Below the pieces are notes generated by a model. It ran no database searches. It was not told where the DNA came from and saw only the letters and a program-made list of their open reading frames with translations. From assembly GCF_000472705.1 (NCBI RefSeq), contig NZ_AXAE01000027.1:32211-96210 (forward strand): a stretch of 64,000 bases of DNA, written 5' to 3'. A program made the translations under genes and the position numbers. Below, piece after piece: positions 45,815 through 54,211 of this stretch (its first letter is position 1; each line of letters begins with the position of its first letter). The DNA comes from Mesorhizobium erdmanii USDA 3471 (GTDB lineage: Bacteria > Pseudomonadota > Alphaproteobacteria > Rhizobiales > Rhizobiaceae).

Positions 45815-46929
45815 GGGCGAACTCCTGATTGCTTCGGCTGGGCAAGGTGGTGGCGGGCCAGCCCCGCCAGCAGGGTCATGTCGCGGCGGGCATGCTCGGC
45901 GGTGTTGCGCACCGGCGCCCCTTCGACGATCGCCGACCAGAAACCTTTCAGCTCCTCGACGAAGGCTTCTTCGTAGCCGCTGCGGATGTCGCGGCTGGAG
46001 AGCGTGTGGCCGTCGCCGGTGTGGACGGTCAGCCGCGTCGGCTGATGGTTGAGATAGGGCGAGGGGAATTCCAGCTCGAGCGAGGCGTCGTCGAAATAGA
46101 GCGTGATGCGCTCGCGGTAATCCGGCAGCCTGGGAATGGCGACATGCGCCATGGTCCACAATGCCTGCCCGCCGAGCAGCCGGACAGTGCCCTGGCCGCC
46201 TTCGCCCTTGGCGAAGAGCGAGGCGCCGACAATGTCGCCATCGGCGACGCCGAGCGCGTCCAGCAAGCCATGGACGGCGTTGACGTCGTGGACGATCGAC
46301 GAAGCATAGGGGCCGACAAAGCCGCGAAAGGCGTCGGGGTCGTCGATGCCGGGCACCGCGCGGTCCACCTGCTCGCGCTGTTTGGCTTCGGTCGACGCAA
46401 TCAACCCCGCCGCGACATCGTCACCCCGGCAAGTGGAGGCGTGCCGGATGAAGGGCCAGGCGTCGGGATCGTTGACCTCGACCGAAACGTAGCGAAGCGT
46501 GCGCGCCGTGCCGGGCAGCATGTTCAGCGCCGCCTCGTAGCTCGGGTCGAAACGCTTCATGTAGCCGACCTGGAGCACCTTTCCGGCGCGATCCCTGGCA
46601 GCGATCAGTTCATCGATGTCGGCTGCGCTGTAGCAAAGTGGCTTTTCGCAGAAGACATGCAGCCCCCTGGCGAAAGCGGCAAGGCTTTGCTCGCGGTGCA
46701 GCGCATCCGGCGAGGCGATGACCACGGCGTCAAGCGGCATGGCGAGAAGCGCGTCGAGATCGGAGAAAGTCTCGAGGCCGAATTCCTCGCCGACAAAGCC
46801 GCGGACTTTTGGCGACGGATCATAGACGCCAAGGATCTTGAACTGCCGGGAGAGCTTGAGCAGGTTCGGAATGTGCTCGACCTGGGCGACGCCGCCCGCA
46901 CCGATCACTCCTACCCTTATGCACCGCAT
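45811..46929 (-). CDS. Gfo/Idh/MocA-family oxidoreductase
   Basis: This 372-residue NAD(P)-dependent sugar dehydrogenase has an N-terminal Rossmann fold (VGVIGAGGVAQVEHIP) and the family's EKP catalytic-site segment (VFCEKPLCYS, Lys near 95). A C-terminal mixed fold ends LKGFWSAIVEGAPV. In the rhizopine locus the homologue is MocA; in inositol loci it is IolG/IolW, oxidising myo- or scyllo-inositol. Its stop overlaps the GTG of the dehydratase. It starts 97 bp from the divergent MocR-type regulator, whose operator lies between. Confidence 0.92.
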   Translation of the reverse strand: MRCIRVGVIGAGGVAQVEHIPNLLKLSRQFKILGVYDPSPKVRGFVGEEFGLETFSDLDALLAMPLDAVVIASPDALHREQSLAAFARGLHVFCEKPLCYSAADIDELIAARDRAGKVLQVGYMKRFDPSYEAALNMLPGTARTLRYVSVEVNDPDAWPFIRHASTCRGDDVAAGLIASTEAKQREQVDRAVPGIDDPDAFRGFVGPYASSIVHDVNAVHGLLDALGVADGDIVGASLFAKGEGGQGTVRLLGGQALWTMAHVAIPRLPDYRERITLYFDDASLELEFPSPYLNHQPTRLTVHTGDGHTLSSRDIRSGYEEAFVEELKGFWSAIVEGAPVRNTAEHARRDMTLLAGLARHHLAQPKQSGVRP

Positions 46930-46981
46930 CGGCCAGCCCCATCTAAACCCATACGCTTTTTTCTTGAGCCTAGGACGGCTT

Positions 46982-47028
46982 TGGTTCCATTGTTAGAACC
47001 AGATTCCATTGATTTTTGGGAACCAGAT
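46982..47028. promoter_or_regulatory. Candidate MocR operator (inverted plus direct repeat)
   Basis: TGGTTC (46982-46987) and GAACCA (46996-47001) form a dyad with an 8-nt spacer. The 9-mer GAACCAGAT at 46996-47004 recurs at 47020-47028, a 24-bp direct repeat. Mixed direct and inverted sites are characteristic of MocR/GabR/PdxR regulators. The site overlaps the start of the regulator and lies about 50 bp before the Gfo/Idh gene. Confidence 0.65.
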
Positions 47029-48487
47029 GAAGAGCAGTTTTCCCGTCGACGGCATCGCTTTGGATCGTGGCAGTCCCGCCAACCTGCACCGGCAGCTTTA
47101 TGTCCAGCTGCGCGGCCTGATCGAACGGCGCGTGCTGCCGAGCGGCCACGCATTGCCCTCGACACGGGTCATGGCGCGGGACCTGAATGTCGGCCGCAAC
47201 ACGGTGATCGCCGCCTGCGACCAGCTGGCGCTGGAGGGCTATCTGGCGATACGCCCGCGCAGGCCTTCCGTGGTGATGGATCTGCCGACCCGTTCGACCG
47301 CGGCGGTGCATGTGTCGGTCGAGGACGCCAATCCGCTGTCGCGGCGCGGGCAGACCATGCTTGCGCAACCCTATCATCATGGCCGGCCGGGCATGCTTGC
47401 CTTCCATCCCGGCATGCCGGACCCGGACAATTTTCCGTTCAACACCTGGTCGAAACTGCTCAGCCGCCGCGCCAAATTCGCGCATATCGATCTTTTCGGG
47501 ACCTATCACGTCAAGGGCTATCCACCGCTCTGCGAGGCCATAGCGCGCTATCTCACCGCCTCGCGCGGCGTGAAATGCACGCCAGAGCAGATCGTCGTCA
47601 CCAATGGCGCGCAGTCGGCCTTCGACCTGTTGGCCCGGCTGCTGATCGATGACGGCGACACGGTGTGGATGGAGGAGCCAGGCTATTATGGCGCCGGTTC
47701 GGCCTTTGTCTCGGCCGGGGCGAGGCTGGCGCCGCTGCGCGTCAGCAATGCCGGCTGGACCCTAGATCCGCCGCCGGTCGTTCCGCGCATGATTTTCGTG
47801 ACGCCCTCCTGCCACCATCCGCTCGGCATAACCATGCCGATGGAACAGCGGCTCAATCTCCTGCACATGGCCGAGAGCTGGCGCTCGTGGATCATCGAGG
47901 ACGACTATGACGGCGAGTACCGTTTTCAAGGACAGCCCATTCCGGCGCTGCAGGGCATCGGCGCGTCGGACCGCGTGGTCTATGTCGGTACCTTCGCCAA
48001 GATCCTTTTCCCGGCCATGCGCCTCGGTTTCCTGGTGGCGCCCAAGGCGATCGACCACACGATCGTCTCGGCGCTGAGCGTCAGCGGCCAGTTCGCGCCC
48101 TTGCTGACCCAGGCGGCGCTCGCGGACTTCATGAACGAGGGGCATTTCACCCGCCATCTGAGGCGCATGCGGCGGCTCTATGCGGAGAGACGGCAGTTCT
48201 TCCTGGAAAGCGCGCAAAGGCATCTCGGAGAATGGCTGGATTTCCACACGACCGAATCCGGCATCCAGGTCGTCGGCATTTTCCGCGAGCGATGCAGCGA
48301 CAGGGCGGTTGCCGAAGCGGCGTTCCAGCAGGGCATCAACGTTTCGGCGCTGTCGATCCAGTACCGCCACGGCACGGAGCAGAATGGCCTCGTCATGGGC
48401 TTCGCGGCGGCCGATGCGCCGACAACCGAAAAGACGATGCAGAAGTTTCGCGCCGTGCTGCAAAGCCATTTTTCGCGAGCCGAATAA
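47027..48487 (+). CDS. MocR-type regulator (GntR HTH fused to aminotransferase-like domain)
   Basis: This 486-residue regulator has a GntR winged helix at residues 18-85 (LYVQLRGLIERRVLPSGHALPS, RDLNVGRNTVIAACDQLALEGY). It is joined to a fold-type I aminotransferase-like domain from about 130. That domain retains the PLP lysine region (VYVGTFAKILFPAMRLGFLVA), GAQSAFDLLARL and the DDYDGEYRF segment. It likely uses PLP to sense an amine such as an aminated inositol. Its length is close to that of MocR (about 490). The ATG at 47027 is preferred over TTG 47009. It is divergent from the sugar-dehydrogenase operon, with a dyad/direct-repeat operator between. Confidence 0.9.
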   Translation: MKSSFPVDGIALDRGSPANLHRQLYVQLRGLIERRVLPSGHALPSTRVMARDLNVGRNTVIAACDQLALEGYLAIRPRRPSVVMDLPTRSTAAVHVSVEDANPLSRRGQTMLAQPYHHGRPGMLAFHPGMPDPDNFPFNTWSKLLSRRAKFAHIDLFGTYHVKGYPPLCEAIARYLTASRGVKCTPEQIVVTNGAQSAFDLLARLLIDDGDTVWMEEPGYYGAGSAFVSAGARLAPLRVSNAGWTLDPPPVVPRMIFVTPSCHHPLGITMPMEQRLNLLHMAESWRSWIIEDDYDGEYRFQGQPIPALQGIGASDRVVYVGTFAKILFPAMRLGFLVAPKAIDHTIVSALSVSGQFAPLLTQAALADFMNEGHFTRHLRRMRRLYAERRQFFLESAQRHLGEWLDFHTTESGIQVVGIFRERCSDRAVAEAAFQQGINVSALSIQYRHGTEQNGLVMGFAAADAPTTEKTMQKFRAVLQSHFSRAE

Positions 48488-48512
48488 TCCCGCCTAGGAC
48501 AGACGAGCGGTA

Positions 48513-50219
48513 CTAGGCCGGACTTGCAATCCGCTCCCGGCAACGCACCTCGTCGATGGGTCTGCCCAGCGCGGCAAAGCGCGTGGCCGCTTCCTCGAAC
48601 GCCGCCACGGCACGGGTTTCGCTGCGCTCGGCCCGGCGCTGGACGCCGCGGGCTTCCCAGACGGCCGCCACCCATGGGCCGCCGTTCCACATGCCGGCCA
48701 CCCGTTCGGCCTCGTCGAGCCGCCGGTTGACCTGTTCGGTTTCGCCCGCTTCGGCAAGGGCAACCGCCGCGGCGGTGCGGAAGGTCATCGAGCAAGGCTG
48801 GCAATTGCAACCCGCCGACAGCATGCGGTCCCCCTCGCGGATCGTCTCGGCGATCCTTTCCCGCGTCGAGGCGGCGCGCACCTCGAGCCCCTTCAGGCTG
48901 ATCAGCAGGTGCGGCGCGAGCCAGGAGGACTGGGCAAGTGTCGTGGCGCGGCGGATCAGCCGTCCCGCCTGCCATTTCTGGCGGCGGGCAAGCGCGAGTT
49001 CCGTCAAGCGCTGGAGCGCGAGCACGCGGCCGGCGACGGCTCCCACCTGAGCATAGAGTCTTTCGGCTTCGGTCAGCATGCGCTCGGCCTCGGCCAACTG
49101 GCCGGAGAACAGCGCTGCTTCCCCCAGCACGAGCGAGGCAAGGCCACGCCCGGCAACCGAGCCGGCGCCCTCGGCCACCGAAAGGAGTTCCCGCGCCGAC
49201 GCGGCGATGTCGTGATGGCCCTTGGCGCTGCAGAGGCAGAATTCGGCCAGGCATAGATGCCCGTCGAAAACATTGGAGACAAAGGCCGGCTTGGACCGCA
49301 CCCATTCGATGAATTCCGCGCGGAACAATTCTCGCCACTGGCCCTGCATGTGGGCCACCAGGCCGATCAGGGCGCTTGCCTCACCAACCTCGCGGGCCAA
49401 TCCCGCATCCATCGCCAGTTCGCGTGTTTCCCTGCCGACCTGGCCGGCCTTGGCGAAGTCGCCGCTCTGCAGGTGCAACAGGCCCCAGGCCAGCGAGGCA
49501 CGGATGCGGTCGCTCAAGCCGACCGGGTCGACAGAGGGCACGGCCAGCGCTTTTTCGTAGAGCTTCACGGTCTCCACGCCTGGGCCGACCCCGAGATCGA
49601 TACGGAGAGAATTGCTCAGCTGATTGAACAGCCGGATCGCCTCGGCCCGGTTGCCGGCGTCGAGTGCCGCCTGCATCAGGGCGCACTGCGCCTGCTCGTC
49701 GGCCGGGTCCATCGCAATCAGGCGCTGCCAGAGCTTGCCCGCCCGCAGCACGGCGGCATGGCGCTGCCGCAGGGCCTGCCGGGGCGTATCGAACCAGTCG
49801 ACATAGGGGTCGTCCGGCAGCAGGTCTCCCGTGTAGAGATCAGCGGCCGTTTCGCAGTCGGCGATATCCTCGCCGCGCAAGGCAAGTCTGGCGGCCGCCT
49901 CGAACGTCTCGACGTCGATTTCGAGGTCGGCGACAGGGCCAAGGGTGATAATCTCGGCCGTTTGTTCGATCAGTTCATGGGCGCCGAGCGCGCGTCGGGC
50001 AAAGTGGATGGCCTTGCGCAGGTTCGCGCCCGCGGCCTCGGGATCAAGATCGGGCCAGAACGCCTCCATCACCTGTTCGCGGTGCACGCGGTGCGAGTGG
50101 TTGACGGCGAGCAGCTTCACCAATGCGGCGCCCCGGTCCCGGCGCCATGCCGCTGCCGGAACGACCTGATCGTCAACACTGACGCTGAAGCCGCCAAGCA
50201 GTTGAATTCGAACGCGCAA
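48513..50219 (-). CDS. SARP/BTAD-type transcriptional regulator with Cys cluster
   Basis: This 568-residue regulator has an N-terminal OmpR-like winged helix (about 1-75: IQLLGGFSVSVDDQVVPAAAWRR). The bacterial transcriptional activator (BTAD) helical domain follows (about 90-235), then roughly 300 residues of TPR-like helices (AEAERMLTEAERLYAQVGA). Near residues 471-476 is a compact cysteine motif, CNCQPC, with further Cys at about 340 and near the end. It is divergent from a peroxiredoxin and an FAD oxidoreductase, so thiol-based sensing is a reasonable idea. No ATPase (NB-ARC) domain is present, unlike large AfsR proteins. Function and ligand are otherwise unknown. Confidence 0.82.
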   Translation of the reverse strand: MRVRIQLLGGFSVSVDDQVVPAAAWRRDRGAALVKLLAVNHSHRVHREQVMEAFWPDLDPEAAGANLRKAIHFARRALGAHELIEQTAEIITLGPVADLEIDVETFEAAARLALRGEDIADCETAADLYTGDLLPDDPYVDWFDTPRQALRQRHAAVLRAGKLWQRLIAMDPADEQAQCALMQAALDAGNRAEAIRLFNQLSNSLRIDLGVGPGVETVKLYEKALAVPSVDPVGLSDRIRASLAWGLLHLQSGDFAKAGQVGRETRELAMDAGLAREVGEASALIGLVAHMQGQWRELFRAEFIEWVRSKPAFVSNVFDGHLCLAEFCLCSAKGHHDIAASARELLSVAEGAGSVAGRGLASLVLGEAALFSGQLAEAERMLTEAERLYAQVGAVAGRVLALQRLTELALARRQKWQAGRLIRRATTLAQSSWLAPHLLISLKGLEVRAASTRERIAETIREGDRMLSAGCNCQPCSMTFRTAAAVALAEAGETEQVNRRLDEAERVAGMWNGGPWVAAVWEARGVQRRAERSETRAVAAFEEAATRFAALGRPIDEVRCRERIASPA

Positions 50220-50366
50220 TAGGAGGCCCTTTCAGCATGCCCGGTTGCCGCATGTGCTCCAAAGCCTGCCGTCACAAGCGTCTGCGCGGCGGGGAACGCT
50301 GGCGGAACATAGGTTGCCTAGTCTGCACCCGTAGTCAATTCCAACTATCTCCCACAGGAGGATCAA

Positions 50367-51035
50367 ATGTCTCTTCGTATCGCCGACACCGCCCCCGATT
50401 TCGCCGCCGAGACCACCCAGGGCCCGATCAACTTTCACGACTGGCTGGGCACGTCCTGGGGCATCCTGTTTTCCCACCCCAAGGACTTCACCCCGGTCTG
50501 CACGACGGAACTCGGCTACATGGCCAAGTTGAAACCCGAGTTCGACAAGCGTGGCGTCAAGATCATCGGGCTCTCCGTCGACCCCGTCGACCGTCATGCC
50601 GGATGGGCAAGCGACATCGCCGAAACCCAGGGCCATGCCCCGAACTTCCCGATGATCGGCGACCCGATGCTTGCCGTCGCCAAGCTCTACGACATGCTGC
50701 CGGCCACGGCCGGCGACAGCGCCGAGGGACGCACGGCCGCCGACAACCAGACGGTGCGCCATGTCTACGTCATCGGACCTGACAAGAAAATCAAGCTGAT
50801 GATCGCCTATCCGATGACCACCGGCCGGAACTTCGACGAGATTCTGCGCGTCGTCGACTCCATGCAGCTGACGGCCAGACATCGCGTTGCCACTCCGGTG
50901 AACTGGCAGCAGGGCGACGACGTGATCATCGCGGGTTCGGTTTCGAACGATGAAGCCAAGGTACTCTATCCCGACGGCTGGAAGCAGCCGAAGCCGTACA
51001 TCCGCATCGTCCCGCAGCCTCATGGCAATGCCTGA
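50367..51035 (+). CDS. 1-Cys peroxiredoxin (Prx6 group)
   Basis: This 222-residue thiol peroxidase reduces hydrogen peroxide and organic peroxides. The catalytic site is PKDFTPVCTTEL with Cys45, the only cysteine in the protein, so it is a 1-Cys enzyme of the Prx6/AhpC-TSA1 group. The Prx6-specific C-terminal part is complete (NWQQGDDVIIAGSVS, YPDGWKQPKPYIRIV). A CAGGAGG ribosome site precedes the ATG. It is followed 37 bp later by an FAD oxidoreductase on the same strand, and both are divergent from the SARP regulator. The reductant is unknown; the neighbour flavoprotein could supply electrons directly or through a thiol. Confidence 0.93.
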   Translation: MSLRIADTAPDFAAETTQGPINFHDWLGTSWGILFSHPKDFTPVCTTELGYMAKLKPEFDKRGVKIIGLSVDPVDRHAGWASDIAETQGHAPNFPMIGDPMLAVAKLYDMLPATAGDSAEGRTAADNQTVRHVYVIGPDKKIKLMIAYPMTTGRNFDEILRVVDSMQLTARHRVATPVNWQQGDDVIIAGSVSNDEAKVLYPDGWKQPKPYIRIVPQPHGNA

Positions 51036-51072
51036 GTCTTTGCTCGAGGCACCAGGCAACAGGAGACTACAG

Positions 51073-52206
51073 ATGAAAACCCGCATCCTTATCCTAGGCG
51101 CCGGATTTGGTGGCCTCGAACTCAGCACGTCCTTGTCCGAGGCCCTGGGTGACAGCATCGCTGTCACCCTCATCGACAAGTCGGATGCCTTCGTGTTCGG
51201 CTACGCCAAGCTCGACGTGATGTTCGGCCGGTCGACGGAAAATGCCGTGCGGCTGCCTTACGCGGACTTTGCCAAGGTCGGCGTGACGATGAAGCGCGAG
51301 ACCGTCACCGCCATCGACCCGGAACGCCGGCGCGTGACCACCGACAAGGGCGTGCACGAGGCCGACATTCTGGTGCTCGCGCTTGGCGCCGATTACGACG
51401 TCTCGGCAACGCCGGGCATCACGCTTGGTCGCAACGAGTTCTACTCCGTTCCGGGCGCCGCCCACATGGCGAAACTGTTGCCCGGTTTTATCCACGGCGA
51501 TGCCGTGATCGGCGTCTGCGGCGCACCCTACAAATGCCCGCCCGCGCCCAGCGAATGCGCCCTGATGCTGCATGACTATTTGACCGAAAAAGGCGTGCGG
51601 GGCGATTGCCGGATCACCTATGTCAACCCGATGTCCAGCCCGGTGCCGCCATCTCCCGAAACGTCCAAGGCGCTTCTGGCGGCCTTCGCCGAACGCGGCA
51701 TCACCTTCATACCCAGCACCCGCGTGGTTTCCGTGGACGAAGGGCGCAAGGTGGTTACGCTCGACAATGGCGGCGAACTGCCGTGCGATCTGTTCCTGGG
51801 CGTGCCGCGGAACCGGGCTCCCGATGTCGTCGTCGCGGCAGGGCTGACCGAAGGCGGCTGGGTGACCATCGATCCGCGCACGCTGGAAACCCGCTTTATC
51901 GGCGTCTATGCGCTCGGAGACCTCGCCAATACCGGGGCGCCGAAGGCGGGTGTCTTCGCCGAGGGGGCGGCGCGCACCGTCGCGGCCAACCTGATAGCCA
52001 GGCTCCGCGGCGAGGAGCAGACGGCCAGGAACCCAGGAGCGGGATCCTGCTATATCGAGTTCGGGGCCAACAGGATCGCCAGGGTGGATGTGGATTTCTT
52101 TTCCGGCCCCAAACCCACCGGCGCCTTCTACGAGCCGTCGGAGGCCCTCCGGGTCGACAAGGCGAATTTCGGCTCCAGCCGCAAGGCCCGCTGGTTCGGG
52201 CGCTGA
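51073..52206 (+). CDS. FAD/NAD(P)-dependent oxidoreductase, SQR/FCSD-like
   Basis: This 377-residue flavoprotein has an FAD Rossmann motif at its start (ILILGAGFGGLELSTSL) and a second dinucleotide or FAD segment near the C-terminus (IGVYALGDLANTGAPKAG). The middle contains GVCGAPYKCPPAP, a Cys-rich loop typical of sulfide:quinone oxidoreductase and flavocytochrome-c sulfide dehydrogenase-like enzymes, so sulfur or disulfide chemistry is possible. The ATG at 51073 follows CAGGAGA. It probably forms a two-gene operon with the peroxiredoxin. Direct proof of its substrate is lacking. Confidence 0.88.
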   Translation: MKTRILILGAGFGGLELSTSLSEALGDSIAVTLIDKSDAFVFGYAKLDVMFGRSTENAVRLPYADFAKVGVTMKRETVTAIDPERRRVTTDKGVHEADILVLALGADYDVSATPGITLGRNEFYSVPGAAHMAKLLPGFIHGDAVIGVCGAPYKCPPAPSECALMLHDYLTEKGVRGDCRITYVNPMSSPVPPSPETSKALLAAFAERGITFIPSTRVVSVDEGRKVVTLDNGGELPCDLFLGVPRNRAPDVVVAAGLTEGGWVTIDPRTLETRFIGVYALGDLANTGAPKAGVFAEGAARTVAANLIARLRGEEQTARNPGAGSCYIEFGANRIARVDVDFFSGPKPTGAFYEPSEALRVDKANFGSSRKARWFGR

Positions 52207-52217
52207 TATCGACCGGC

Positions 52218-52239
52218 GGTCGCCGGCGAGCCGGCGACC
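52218..52239. terminator. Hairpin between convergent genes
   Basis: A perfect 9-bp stem GGTCGCCGG/CCGGCGACC around a CGAG loop lies in the 45-bp gap between the flavoprotein and the convergent MFS gene. It lacks a T run, so termination would be weak or Rho-assisted. Confidence 0.5.
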
Positions 52240-52251
52240 ATCCGTCCGCTG

Positions 52252-53454
52252 TCACGCCGGCTGCAACGCCCTTTCCGGCAGCGGCGGGAAGGCGATCGCG
52301 ATGCCGGCGGCACCGAGCCCAATAAGGGCCGAGCCGATGAACAGCCAGTGGTAGCTGGCATAGGCATCGAAGATCATGCCGCCGGCGAGCGGGCCGAGCG
52401 CCATGCCGAGGCTGGACAGCATAGTGGCGGCGCCGAAGACGGTACCGAGGATGCGTTGGCCGAAATATTCGCGCGCCAGCACCGCGTAGAGCGGCATGAC
52501 GCCGCCATAGGTGGCGCCGAAAATGACGGCCAGCATATAGAACTGATCGAGCTGGCTGACGGAGAGATAGGCGGCAATGACGATCGCCTGGATGGCGAGA
52601 CCCGCGACCAGCACCGGCTTGACGCCGAGCCGGTCGGCAAGCACGCCGTAGAGAAGCCTGCCGCCCAGACCGGCGAGACCCTCGACGCTGTAGATGGTGA
52701 CCGCCGCCATGGGCGCGACGCCGCACAGCATGGCATAGCTCACCATGTGGAAGATCGGTCCGGAATGCGCCGCGCAGCAGGCGAAGAAGGTCAACCCCAG
52801 CACGATGAATTGCGGCGAGCGCAGCGCCTGGGCCACGCTCATGCCCGCACCCTCGGCGACAGGCGTAGAGGCCGCATCGGCCATGGTGGGTTTTGGCGGC
52901 TGGCGGACCAGAAGCACCGCCGGCAACAGCAGCACCCAGGCCATGATGCCGATGTCGAACATGGCGGTGCGCCATTCATAGGCCGAGATCAGCCAGCGGG
53001 CGAAGGGCGAGATCGTCATCGGGGCGACGCCCATGCCGGCCGAGACCAGCGAAACGGCAAGGCCGCGGTTGGTGTCGAACCAGGCCGTGGTCAGCGCGAT
53101 CATCGGCGCGAAGAAGGCGCTGGCGGCAAGCCCGACAAGCACGCCATAGCTGATCTGGAAGGTCAGTAGCGAGCCGGCTCGGCTCGCCACCACCAGCGCC
53201 AGCCCAAGCAGTGCTGCGCCGATCGCCACGACGATGCGGGCACCAAAACGGTCGGACAGGGCGCCCCAGGCGAAGCCGCCAAGGCCCATCACCAGGAAGT
53301 TGAGCGTCATGGCGCTCGAAATGCCGGCGCGCGACCACTGCGTGTCGAGCGCCATCGGTTCGAGAAAGATCGCCAGCGAAAACATCGTGCCGATGGCGAC
53401 ACAGGACATCAGCGCGCCTGCCGCGACGATGATCCAACGATAGGAAAGGTTCAT
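52252..53454 (-). CDS. MFS transporter (MCT/OFA-like)
   Basis: This is a 400-residue, twelve-helix transporter. The TM2-3 loop has GALSDRFGARIVVAIGA and the N-terminus is short (NLSYRWIIVAAGALMSCVA). These and the LGLTFFACCAAHSGPIFHMVSYA segment resemble monocarboxylate/oxalate-type MFS proteins (OFA/MCT), so an organic anion is a likely substrate. It has no adjacent enzyme. It converges on the flavoprotein and lies upstream of an Lrp-type gene on the same strand. Confidence 0.86.
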   Translation of the reverse strand: MNLSYRWIIVAAGALMSCVAIGTMFSLAIFLEPMALDTQWSRAGISSAMTLNFLVMGLGGFAWGALSDRFGARIVVAIGAALLGLALVVASRAGSLLTFQISYGVLVGLAASAFFAPMIALTTAWFDTNRGLAVSLVSAGMGVAPMTISPFARWLISAYEWRTAMFDIGIMAWVLLLPAVLLVRQPPKPTMADAASTPVAEGAGMSVAQALRSPQFIVLGLTFFACCAAHSGPIFHMVSYAMLCGVAPMAAVTIYSVEGLAGLGGRLLYGVLADRLGVKPVLVAGLAIQAIVIAAYLSVSQLDQFYMLAVIFGATYGGVMPLYAVLAREYFGQRILGTVFGAATMLSSLGMALGPLAGGMIFDAYASYHWLFIGSALIGLGAAGIAIAFPPLPERALQPA

Positions 53455-53580
53455 CTTTCTTCTCCCAGCCAGAGGGCAGCGCTACGCGCTGCTTGCGTCC
53501 GAAGGACGCCGGCATCGAGACCGATCCTACAATCCGGTTGCATTTTTTATCCAGTCTGTTCCGGCGCTGTTGCGATCGTC

Positions 53581-54039
53581 TCAGATCGGCAGTTCCGAGG
53601 TATATTTGATGGTCCAGCTGGGAACGTCGGTCTTGACGTTCTGGACGCCCTTGATGCGGCTCAGATGCTCCGACTGGAAGCGGCGGTAGTCGTCGATGCT
53701 GGCCGCCACCACTCGCACCATGGCGTCGCAATCACCCAGCATCAGGTAGCATTCCATGACCTGCGGCAGCTTGGCAACTTCGGTGGCGAAGTGCCCGATC
53801 GTGTCCTCGTCCTGCGTCTTAAGCCAGATGCGGGTGAAGAAGGTGAGGCCCTTGCCGATGCTGGCCGGGTTGAGCACGGCGACATAACGGTCGATGACGC
53901 CGGCTTCTTCCAAAAGCTTGACGCGGCGCAGGCAAGGCGAGGGCGACAGGCCGACCTCGTTGGCCAGATCGTTGTTGGCCATGCGGCCGTCGCGCTGCAG
54001 CGCCCGCAGGATGCGCCTGTCGATGTCATCGAGCTTCAT
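53581..54039 (-). CDS. Lrp/AsnC-family regulator
   Basis: This 152-residue regulator has the AsnC-type helix-turn-helix at the N-terminus (LDDIDRRILRALQRDGRMANNDLANEVGLSPSPCLRRVKLLEEAGVI) and the RAM ligand domain after residue 65 (YLMLGDCDAMVRVVA). It is divergent from azlCD, branched-chain amino-acid exporters, which are Lrp-controlled in other bacteria, so leucine sensing is plausible. The ATG at 54039 was chosen; an ATG 15 nt upstream (54054) is also in frame. The palindrome at 54110-54146 lies between the genes. Confidence 0.87.
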   Translation of the reverse strand: MKLDDIDRRILRALQRDGRMANNDLANEVGLSPSPCLRRVKLLEEAGVIDRYVAVLNPASIGKGLTFFTRIWLKTQDEDTIGHFATEVAKLPQVMECYLMLGDCDAMVRVVAASIDDYRRFQSEHLSRIKGVQNVKTDVPSWTIKYTSELPI

Positions 54040-54109
54040 GGCGTGGAATTCCATTTATTCCGTCAATCGTGACATAGAATGCTAAAATAATGGCAAATAC
54101 AACAATCTT

Positions 54110-54146
54110 CGCAACCAAATTGCCGGGCCAACTTTATATGGTTGCG
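54110..54146. promoter_or_regulatory. Lrp-azlC intergenic dyad CGCAACCA / TGGTTGCG
   Basis: Perfect 8-bp arms at 54110-54117 and 54139-54146 are separated by 21 nt, so their centres lie 29 bp (about three helical turns) apart. This spacing suits an Lrp-type protein binding as a multimer. The site precedes azlC by 66 bp and the Lrp gene by 71 bp. Confidence 0.55.
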
Positions 54147-54211
54147 CCAACGTCATCACCATCCGGCCCTTAACCGGGCGCGGTTTCCGCGAGATTGGTC
54201 TGTGGAAAATC

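Noticed and set aside
50293..50333. GGAAC elements upstream of the peroxiredoxin gene resembling EcfG boxes
   Set aside because: No CGTT at the required 16-17 nt spacing; nearest candidates are at 14 and 21 nt.
52218..52239. Strong hairpin as an attachment or recombination site
   Set aside because: It lies between convergent stops and has no flanking direct repeats or integrase gene; a termination role is simpler.
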